From positions 124,001 through 188,000 of the forward strand of contig NZ_NFJF01000005.1 of the NCBI RefSeq assembly GCF_002159735.1: 64,000 nt of DNA. Reading direction: 5' to 3'. Source of the DNA: Olsenella sp. An270. GTDB lineage: Bacteria > Actinomycetota > Coriobacteriia > Coriobacteriales > Atopobiaceae. The notes beneath the pieces are model-generated. The model was not told where the DNA came from. It did no database searches and saw only the letters and a list, made by a program, of their open reading frames with translations. Shown one piece after another: positions 25,598-32,131 of the stretch; the first letter of the stretch is position 1, and every line of letters starts with the position of its first letter. A program made the position numbers and the translations under genes.

Positions 25598-26531
25598 CAT
25601 CCTCTTCAAGCAGTGCGGGAGTGACCACATGACGCGCGGGCGCTCGCGCGCGATCGACCGCATCGTGGTGCACTTCACGGCGACGCTCGCCTCCGCGCGC
25701 AACAACGCGACGTACTTCGCGCGGAACGAGGGCCAGGGCGCGAGCGCCCACTACTTCGTCGACGACATCACGCCCGAGATCTACCAGAGCGTTGCCGAGG
25801 GCGACACCGCCTGGCACGCCGGCGACTGGCAGATGAACTGCCGCGCGATCGGCATCGAGGTCGTCTCGGCAGGCGAGGACTTCAGCGCGACCGAGGTCGA
25901 GAAGCTGGGCTGGCTCGTGAGGAAGCTCATGGCCAAGTACGGCATCGGCGCCTCCGGGGTCATCCGCCACTACGACGTGACGGGGAAGCTCTGCCCCGCG
26001 CCCTACGTGGCAGCGTCCAAGTGGGCTGCGCTGAAGGCGCGCATCACGGGCGGGGGCTCCTCCGGCGGGACGACTGCGGTTGCCCCGGAGGGCACGGTCG
26101 CGGAGCTCGCGCGGCGCGTCATCGCCGGGGAGTTCGGAAACGGGGACGCGCGCCGCGCGGCACTGGGGAGCCGCTACCCGGAGGTGCAGGCGGAGGTGAA
26201 CCGCATCCTTGCGGGCGGCTCCGGCGGGGGCGCGGCACAGTCGCCGGCGGCCGACGACGTGGACGACCTCGCGCGCCGGGTGATCGCGGGCGAGTTCGGA
26301 AACGGGGCGGCGCGCAAGGCGGCGCTGGGCGACCGCTACGCGGAGGTCCAGGCGCGCGTGAACGAGATGCTGGGCGCCGGGGGCTCCGGCGGGTCGTCCG
26401 GCGGCGCGGACGTCGACGCGCTGGCGCGCGCCGTCATCCGCGGCGACTACGGTAACGGCACCGAGCGCAAGCGCCGCCTGGGGAGTCTCTACGACGCCGT
26501 GCAGGCTCGCGTGAACGAGATCCTGTCGTGA
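25587..26531 (+). CDS. N-acetylmuramoyl-L-alanine amidase (endolysin) with three Cpl-7-type repeats
   Basis: ATG 25587 has GAGGAGG upstream. The product is 314 aa. Residues 1-150 form an Amidase_2 domain with zinc ligands in VVHFTA and HYDVTGKLCPAPY and the conserved ASAHYFVDD and DTAWHAG; it cuts the bond between MurNAc and L-Ala. Three CW_7/Cpl-7-like repeats then follow, each containing ARRVIAGEFGNG or close variants, joined by Gly/Ser linkers; these bind muropeptides. This is the phage lysin for host lysis. Confidence 0.92.
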   Translation: MAYSILFKQCGSDHMTRGRSRAIDRIVVHFTATLASARNNATYFARNEGQGASAHYFVDDITPEIYQSVAEGDTAWHAGDWQMNCRAIGIEVVSAGEDFSATEVEKLGWLVRKLMAKYGIGASGVIRHYDVTGKLCPAPYVAASKWAALKARITGGGSSGGTTAVAPEGTVAELARRVIAGEFGNGDARRAALGSRYPEVQAEVNRILAGGSGGGAAQSPAADDVDDLARRVIAGEFGNGAARKAALGDRYAEVQARVNEMLGAGGSGGSSGGADVDALARAVIRGDYGNGTERKRRLGSLYDAVQARVNEILS

Positions 26532-26641
26532 CGCGGGAGGACGCCCGCTGGGGCGTGGGCGTGGTGCTCTCGGTGGTGCTTCTCGTCGTCGCGCTGCCGC
26601 TCGTGCCGCTGCTCTGGCTCGCGGGCAGGCTAGATCCGTAG
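26528..26641 (+). CDS. 37-aa single-span membrane protein after the endolysin
   Basis: GTG 26528 overlaps the amidase stop (GTGA). The translation reads a short polar head, then one long hydrophobic segment (VVLSVVLLVVALPLVPLLWL) and a short tail ending LDP. Its size and place suggest a second holin, antiholin or spanin-like component, but function is unknown. A strong terminator follows 34 bases later. Confidence 0.5.
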   Translation: MTREDARWGVGVVLSVVLLVVALPLVPLLWLAGRLDP

Positions 26642-26674
26642 CGTTCCGTCGCTTCACGAAGGTCTACACAAGGA

Positions 26675-26708
26675 GAGGCCCTCGTCCCTGGGATGGGACG
26701 AGGGCCTC
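26675..26708. terminator. Terminator hairpin between converging genes
   Basis: Perfect 14-bp arms at 26675-26688 and 26695-26708 with a 6-base loop. It lies between the lysis operon and the reversed small gene, and would serve both directions. There is no strong U-run. Confidence 0.7.
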
Positions 26709-26750
26709 CGTCGCTACTGCCTCCGTCGCTACCGCCTCCGTCGCTACCGC
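26706..26750. repeat. Three 15-bp tandem repeats
   Basis: CTCCGTCGCTACYGC is repeated three times without gaps (26706-26720, 26721-26735, 26736-26750), and a partial fourth follows. The repeats overlap the 3' end of the reversed gene, whose stop codon falls in the first copy read from its side. Confidence 0.75.
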
Positions 26751-27061
26751 CTCCGGCGCGGGCCGTCTCTGAGCGTCGGGAAGTCGCGGTGCCTGGGGCC
26801 GTCCACGAGCACCTCGTACCACCACTCGCGGCTTCGTGGCCCGTCCGCCGCGAGGTCGTCGATCAGGCGGGTCTGGGTAACCTCGTCGAGTTCCGCGAAC
26901 TCGTCGCGCATCGCGTTCTCGATGGCGGAGGAGCTCGCGATCATGTCGTGTAGGATCTGCTTCTTCTCCTCGATGGTGAAGCTCTCGGGCGAGATGTCCA
27001 TGAGCTCTGCCATGAAGTAGGCGTGGTCCTCGGCGTCCTCGAGTGCCTTCCAGTCGGTCAT
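26744..27061 (-). CDS. Small acidic helical protein at the right end of the prophage
   Basis: ATG 27061. The product is 105 aa, rich in Asp/Glu: EDAEDHAYFMAELMDISPES, then EEKKQILHDMIASSSAIENA. It ends in RRRR where the 15-bp repeats begin. A frame slip in the repeats would extend it with EAVAT units. No family is recognised. It is the last gene before the intergenic region that should hold the prophage attachment site. Confidence 0.6.
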   Translation of the reverse strand: MTDWKALEDAEDHAYFMAELMDISPESFTIEEKKQILHDMIASSSAIENAMRDEFAELDEVTQTRLIDDLAADGPRSREWWYEVLVDGPRHRDFPTLRDGPRRRR

Positions 27062-27110
27062 GTCTGTGCTCCATTTCTCTCATGTAGTGAGTTTTCCCCT
27101 TATCTGGGGT

Positions 27111-27131
27111 GGTACGAATTGCGGTACGAAT
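27111..27131. repeat. Direct repeat GGTACGAAT, possible integrase arm sites at the prophage edge
   Basis: GGTACGAAT occurs at 27111-27119 and 27123-27131. Short direct repeats like this near a prophage end often bind the arm domain of tyrosine integrases. The core att site cannot be fixed because the other end is outside the window. Confidence 0.35.
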
Positions 27132-27255
27132 AAACCCGCTCGGAGCGTTTCACGCCGTTGCGAAGTGTTATTCGGACTTCAATACGACACCTATAACTAC
27201 CTGCGAGAATGTTGCATTCTGTTACCCGCTGTTCCGAACTGGGGTGCGTCTCCTA

Positions 27256-27272
27256 ATTAGCTCGGAGCTAAT
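27256..27272. promoter_or_regulatory. Perfect 17-bp palindrome upstream of the DUF4190-like gene
   Basis: ATTAGCTC G GAGCTAAT is a perfect dyad about 60 bases before the next gene. It may be an operator or a short terminator marking the border between prophage and host genes. Confidence 0.4.
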
Positions 27273-27334
27273 GAACCGCAGCGGCGCGCTCCCCATACTG
27301 TGAGGCGCAGCAAACCCAACCGGAAGGAGCCCTC

Positions 27335-27604
27335 ATGGCAGACAGCAAGCCCACCTCGGCCGCGGCGATCGTCGGACTGGTCCTGGGAATCCTCGCGATC
27401 GTGACCTCGTGGATCCCCATCGTCAACAACCTCTCGTTCATGATCGGCGCCATCGGCCTGGTCTTCTCGATCGTGGGCGTCGTCGGCACCGTGCGCGGGA
27501 CCAAGGGTGGCAAGGGCCTCGCGATCGCGGCGCTCGTCGTGAACGTCCTCTCGCTCGTGGTCGTGCTCGGCCTGCAGAGCGCGTGGAGCGCCGCCCTGTC
27601 GTAG
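27335..27604 (+). CDS. DUF4190-like small membrane protein
   Basis: ATG 27335 follows GGAAGGAG. The 89-aa product has two or three hydrophobic segments: AAAIVGLVLGILAIVTSWIP, FMIGAIGLVFSIVGVVGTV, and LAIAALVVNVLSLVVVLGL. This arrangement is typical of DUF4190-type proteins. Role unknown. It lies 51 bases upstream of the JetD-like gene and may be co-transcribed. Confidence 0.75.
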   Translation: MADSKPTSAAAIVGLVLGILAIVTSWIPIVNNLSFMIGAIGLVFSIVGVVGTVRGTKGGKGLAIAALVVNVLSLVVVLGLQSAWSAALS

Positions 27605-27655
27605 CGCGCCCCCGACGCGGTATGCTGTGGGGGCAACCAACAGACAAGGACCCCC

Positions 27656-28858
27656 ATGGCACACCGACTCACCGAGCAGGAGCACGACATGGTGCTCGAG
27701 CTCGCCAAGATCCTGAGCAAGCAGCTCCCCACGCAGTTCCGCAGCGTCGCGGGCGGCATCGCGAGCGGACTCGTCCGCGTGCGCAAGAGCCCGCTGCCCG
27801 CCGCCGACGTCGCCGACGTCCTGGAGAGGTACGACGCGGACGAGACCGCGCTCCGGGCCCTGCTCGACGCCGGCGTCCTCGAGCCGGCAGGCAGCGACTA
27901 CGCGCTGCGCGTCCCCCGGGAGCAGGGCGACGCGGCCGAGAAGGACGAACGCTCGATCGCCCGCACCGAGCCGCCGCGGCCGCCGGCGCGCCGCGCGAGC
28001 CGGGGCCTCGCCGGCCTGGACACCATCCGCAAGCAGTCGCCCGAGCTCAACGGCGTGCGCCGGCAGATCATCGACCTCGACCCGCGCCTGTGGATCAACG
28101 GCTGGCTGCTCAGCACGCCCGACGCGTTCCTGCGCTACGAGCGCGAGCTGCGCGCCCTCGACGCGGCGCTCGCGGGTGGCGCCACGCTCGGCGACGGCAC
28201 GCTCAGCCTGCGCGAGCTCTCCTACCAGCTCTTCGGCGACGAGAAGTTCCTCGCCGTGGAGTCCGACGGCCGCAAGCTTCTTCACCTCATGGGCATCACC
28301 GACGTCGTGAGCTGCCGCCCGCAGGTAAAGCTCGAACTGCTGCATCACATCCCCAAGCACCACCGCCGCCTGCGCCTGGTGGTCTCCGAGAACCTGGACC
28401 CCTGGGTCAACATGCGCGACGCCCTGTTCGTGGACGGTCGCAAGAAGATCCTCGGCGAGCGCGTCCACGGCGTGGTCTTTGGCAACGGCTACCTCGTGGA
28501 CGACCCGCACAAGCTGCCCGACCTTCTCGACACGCTGCGCGCCGACGACGTGCGCATCCTCTACTGGGGCGACATCGACCGCGCCGGCCTCTCCATCCTG
28601 GCCAAGCTCGCCGACATGGCCGACGGGCGCTTCTCGGTCGAGCCGTTCGCGCCCGCCTACCGCAAGATGCTGCGCCGCGCCATGCGCCGCTTCCCCGACC
28701 CGCTCATGAACGAGGAGACCGACCAGGGCGGCGTGCGCGTGGTGGGCCTCGAGCTCATGGAGGGCGTGCTGGACAAGAAGGAGATGGCCTACCTGCGCGC
28801 CGTCGTGGAGGGCGCGCGCCTCATCCCCCAGGAGATCCTCACCGCGCACGACCTGTAG
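27656..28858 (+). CDS. Solitary JetD-like (DUF2220) Toprim-fold protein
   Basis: The product is 400 aa. The N-terminal third is helical and HTH-like, and the middle contains a winged-helix-like LSLRELSYQLFGDEKFL. The C-terminal domain shows the Toprim-type pattern of JetD/DUF2220: Glu in LVVSENLDP, GNGY, then ILYWGDIDRAGLSILAKL with two Asp, and the final RLIPQEIL. JetD is the nuclease subunit of the Wadjet anti-plasmid system and works with the SMC-like JetABC complex. No jetABC gene is present in the window, so this is an orphan relative whose task may differ. The match is by motif recognition. Confidence 0.7.
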   Translation: MAHRLTEQEHDMVLELAKILSKQLPTQFRSVAGGIASGLVRVRKSPLPAADVADVLERYDADETALRALLDAGVLEPAGSDYALRVPREQGDAAEKDERSIARTEPPRPPARRASRGLAGLDTIRKQSPELNGVRRQIIDLDPRLWINGWLLSTPDAFLRYERELRALDAALAGGATLGDGTLSLRELSYQLFGDEKFLAVESDGRKLLHLMGITDVVSCRPQVKLELLHHIPKHHRRLRLVVSENLDPWVNMRDALFVDGRKKILGERVHGVVFGNGYLVDDPHKLPDLLDTLRADDVRILYWGDIDRAGLSILAKLADMADGRFSVEPFAPAYRKMLRRAMRRFPDPLMNEETDQGGVRVVGLELMEGVLDKKEMAYLRAVVEGARLIPQEILTAHDL

Positions 28859-28872
28859 GGGCCCGGCCGTTC

Positions 28873-30504
28873 CTAGCCCTCGCTCTTCTCGAAGGTCTTG
28901 ATCGCCGGGGTGGTGAGCAGGCCCAGCAGGATGATCGCGGCACCCACGCCGTACGCCACGCGCGTGGACTCGTAGCGGGCGCGCGCCTCGATGTTGACGA
29001 GGGCGTTCTCCTCGGAGCTGGTCATGTCGATGTCGGCGATCTGCTCGCGAAACTCCTGGTTGCTGCCCAGGTTGATGCTCATCTGGGAGACCTGCTCACT
29101 AACGGCCGGCGAGATGGCGGGATCGGCCGCCGCGCCCGCGCGGACCTGGCCCGTGATGCCGAGCAAGAGCACCGCGCCCAGGAGCGCCACGCCCACGGCC
29201 TGGCCGACGTTGCGCATGGTGCTCTGGATGCCGCCCGACTGCGAGGCGTCGCGCTCGCTCACCGCGAGGGCCACGACGTTGCTCGAATGCGACGAGACGG
29301 TGCCCGCGCCCACGCCGGCGACGAACGCACCGAGGTAGACGCCAAACGCGTTGCTGCCGTCGATGGTCACGGAGAAGGCCATGATCGCCAGGGCGGCCGC
29401 CATGATGACGTATCCCGCCTGGATGACGTGGCGCGGGTTGGCGTGCGGCGCGAGCTTGGGGATGCCGAGCGCCAGCGCGAAGGTGGGGACGCCGGTGACG
29501 ATGGAGATCACGCCCACGTCGATGGGGCTCCATCCGGCAACGAGCTGCAGGTAGGGAGCCATGAGGATGGACTGGACGCCCATGAAGAAGAACGTGATGG
29601 CGTTGGCGGCGAGCCCGGCGAGGACCTGCGGGGTGTGCAGGAACGACTGCGGGAGCAGCGCGACGCCGTTTTTCTTCTCCACGCCCTTCTCCACGTGCAC
29701 GAGCACGATCAGGACCACCACGCCGAGAAGCGCGAGCGGCAGCGCCGGGGAGATGCCGAAGAACATGAACGGGCAGGTGTCGAGCGGCTCGATGAGGCCC
29801 CACGAGGAGATGCTCGAGATGCCCACGAGGAACATGAACAGGCCGGACGCGGCGAGCGCCACGCCGACGCCGTCGAACCTGAGCTTCTCGTCCACCTGGT
29901 CGATGTGCGGCAGGCTCGAGGAGACGCCCAGCACGGCGAGGAAGTAGGCGGCGAGCACGAGGAAGGTCACGTGCATGCCGGCCGCCTCCATGACGACGCC
30001 GAGCATGAGCGGCAGCAGCGCCGAGAGGCCCGAGGCGGCGCCGATGCAGCCGAAGGCGACGGTACGGTCGTGACCCTGGTACAGGTACGGGATGAGCCCG
30101 AGGACGGACGGGATGAGGAAGCTCGCGCCAAAGCCCACGAGCACGCGACCGGCCCAGACGAAGACCATCATGTTGGGCGCGAGCGCGCAGGCGACCTCGC
30201 CGAGGGCGCAGAGGGCCGCGCCGATCCGGAAGGTGCGCTTCCAGCCGATGATGGTGCCCACGAGGCCGCCCGCGATCATGAACGCGCCGCCCATGAGCGG
30301 GTAGACCATGTTGGCCAGCTGGATCTCCGAGGTCGTGGCGCCGAGGTCGTGGGTGAGCGCGGACGCGGCGAGCGACAGCGCGCCGTTGTCCCCGGTCGTG
30401 CCCATCTGGGCGAGGATGAGAATGAGGATGGGAAGGACCGCAAAGTGCCCCGCTGCCGACCCTCCCGCCCTCGCGGTGTGACCCGCGGCGGTAACTGAAT
30501 GCAT
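28873..30504 (-). CDS. MFS transporter, DHA2 (14-helix) type
   Basis: The product is 543 aa with about 14 predicted membrane helices. The N-terminus has GDNGALSLAASALTHDLGAT (motif D1-like), and the first loop carries GTIIGWKRTFRIGAAL (motif A-like) and AGRVLVGFGASFLIPSVLGL (motif B/C-like). The long loop between helices 13 and 14 is typical of DHA2 drug:proton antiporters. It is probably an exporter of drugs or other small toxic compounds; substrate unknown. The start at 30504 is preceded by GAGAGGAT. Confidence 0.88.
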   Translation of the reverse strand: MHSVTAAGHTARAGGSAAGHFAVLPILILILAQMGTTGDNGALSLAASALTHDLGATTSEIQLANMVYPLMGGAFMIAGGLVGTIIGWKRTFRIGAALCALGEVACALAPNMMVFVWAGRVLVGFGASFLIPSVLGLIPYLYQGHDRTVAFGCIGAASGLSALLPLMLGVVMEAAGMHVTFLVLAAYFLAVLGVSSSLPHIDQVDEKLRFDGVGVALAASGLFMFLVGISSISSWGLIEPLDTCPFMFFGISPALPLALLGVVVLIVLVHVEKGVEKKNGVALLPQSFLHTPQVLAGLAANAITFFFMGVQSILMAPYLQLVAGWSPIDVGVISIVTGVPTFALALGIPKLAPHANPRHVIQAGYVIMAAALAIMAFSVTIDGSNAFGVYLGAFVAGVGAGTVSSHSSNVVALAVSERDASQSGGIQSTMRNVGQAVGVALLGAVLLLGITGQVRAGAAADPAISPAVSEQVSQMSINLGSNQEFREQIADIDMTSSEENALVNIEARARYESTRVAYGVGAAIILLGLLTTPAIKTFEKSEG

Positions 30505-30706
30505 TATCTATCCTCTCTGTTGGGTTGCCCCGCTCCCACACGGTGGGGCACTGATGCTTTGATGTACCCGTGTAGCAGGTAAAATCCTAGTGCGCGACAA
30601 CTTCGCAAAAGCGGCGCAATGCGTAACGCGGACTGAACGCAATCGCAAGCTATCCTGAATCGGTCGACGCGCAGATATGGAGAAGGGTTCACAATCGAGA
30701 AAGTTC

Positions 30707-30735
30707 TTGCAGCCGAGAAGAACGATGCGTATAGT
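30707..30735 (+). promoter_or_regulatory. Promoter of the initiator tRNA gene
   Basis: -35 TTGCAG (30707-30712) and -10 TATAGT (30730-30735) are separated by exactly 17 bp, and the tRNA starts 30 bases further. The spacer contains CGAGAAGAAC, the complement of the recurring GTTCTTCTCG motif, and GTTCTT to the left pairs with its AAGAAC half. Confidence 0.75.
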
Positions 30736-30764
30736 TATTCCTTGCACACACGAGGTGCACACAT

Positions 30765-30843
<79 letters not shown>

Positions 30844-30852
30844 AACTTGCTA

Positions 30853-30882
30853 GTCGGAGGCCTTTGGGCCTCCGACTTTTTT
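30853..30882 (+). terminator. Rho-independent terminator behind the tRNA gene
   Basis: A 10-bp perfect stem (30853-30862 with 30867-30876), loop TTTG, followed by six T. It belongs to the element and replaces the original tRNA terminator now found at 50372-50404. Confidence 0.9.
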
Positions 30883-30887
30883 GTTTG

Positions 30888-30918
30888 GGTACTAGCGTGG
30901 TACTACGCTGGTACTACC
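30888..30918. repeat. Left integrase arm-type sites
   Basis: Three GGTACTA-type repeats: 30888-30894, 30899-30906 and 30910-30918. Related GGTACTA copies are at 50161-50167 and 50183-50189 beside the integrase gene. Matching short repeats at both inner ends are expected for arm binding by the integrase. Confidence 0.55.
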
Positions 30919-31123
30919 GATTGTGAAACTCAACTTGGGCACGGCCCTTTCAACCGAGGTCAGCAATTCGTTGCTATTTAGGTCAGTGTTTAACGGCGGG
31001 CGAACATGGTAGAATAATTCCAAGAAGCCGACTTGGGTGGAACAAAGCTGGGTCCCCGAATGGGGGTAGGCGTCTCCGGACTGCTTAGAATTCCCTTGCT
31101 CCTGGGGTCGGCTTTCTTGCTGG

Positions 31124-32125
31124 CTAGAGGTTTTTCCTCGCCTTTCTCTTTGCAAGTTCCCCACGCATTCCGTCGATAACGTGTTCAGGATCACGCCGGA
31201 TTTCCTGCAACATGAGGTCGATAGCTTGCTGTGAGTATCCCCAGCTGGGCTGTTCACCACCAAGCGAGAGGTTATACGAGTAGGAATCGTTTCCCTTCAT
31301 GTTGTAGAAATCCACAAATACATTGAAGTGAAAAACGTTGAACTCTTTCGACTCACCATTAACTCTAAGGACGATACCCTCCTTGTTGAGCTTGCGCCTG
31401 ATGAAGTCTGCCCCCCGCTTAGCGCGATAGATATACTTGTTTATGGGGTCAGTGAGCGAGTGCAGTATTGAGACTGCAGTATCCGAGTCATTTGCAATCC
31501 GGACGGGAATGCCCTCTTTCTTCTTCGTGAGACGCAGATCGGTAGCATAGTTAATTCCGGATCCTTCGGGCCTGCTCGCAACTATCGAGGAACCAAGCTC
31601 GAGCATCTTCTCCACCACCTCGCGCGGATAACGGGCTTTGATTACATCGAAATCGACATCTCCACGCCTCACGGACAGGGCGAGGTAGTTCTCGGGTATC
31701 CGGTCGCTAATCTCAATTCCATGCAGCTCGCGCAGCTTCTCCTCGTAAAACTTCACGCACTCCTGCAGGATTGGGCCGTAGAACAGCTCGTACTCATCGG
31801 TCACAAAATGCGTGCTCGTGTTGCGGAGTTCACAAACCACATCCATGTTTAGACGGAGCGGGTCGTTTTCGTTGGTGAAGACCTTTTTGAGACAGTCGGA
31901 GAGCGAGAGGGTCCGGTCACTGCCCGGATAATAGACGGACTCGTAGCCAATCTGATGGATGATATATGCCTTGAGCATAAGCTCCCATGCATTGCAAAGG
32001 AAGAAGCAGCAACCTTCGGCGTGATATCGAATGGTCGGTCGATTATAAAGTTCTATGGCAAGCAGGAAGGCCTCCTGAGACTTATCGAGGAGGCGCTCAT
32101 AAGTAGTAGATTCGACTTCGTTCAT
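31124..32125 (-). CDS. DUF3644-family protein
   Basis: The product is 333 aa. The N-terminal part KSQEAFLLAIELYNRPTIRY, then HAEGCCFFLCNAWELMLKAY, is the DUF3644 signature, followed by a helical HEPN-like region with ELRNTSTHFV. Such proteins are often next to restriction or defence genes and may be RNases of the HEPN type; this is not proven. It is the last gene of a three-gene operon, 6 bases after the MmeI-like gene. Composition is AT-richer than the host. Confidence 0.75.
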   Translation of the reverse strand: MNEVESTTYERLLDKSQEAFLLAIELYNRPTIRYHAEGCCFFLCNAWELMLKAYIIHQIGYESVYYPGSDRTLSLSDCLKKVFTNENDPLRLNMDVVCELRNTSTHFVTDEYELFYGPILQECVKFYEEKLRELHGIEISDRIPENYLALSVRRGDVDFDVIKARYPREVVEKMLELGSSIVASRPEGSGINYATDLRLTKKKEGIPVRIANDSDTAVSILHSLTDPINKYIYRAKRGADFIRRKLNKEGIVLRVNGESKEFNVFHFNVFVDFYNMKGNDSYSYNLSLGGEQPSWGYSQQAIDLMLQEIRRDPEHVIDGMRGELAKRKARKNL

Positions 32126-32131
32126 ATTGCC

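Noticed and set aside
27409-30498. 1,029-aa frame covering the JetD-like and MFS genes
   Set aside because: Arg/His-rich shadow frame through two well supported genes on either strand.
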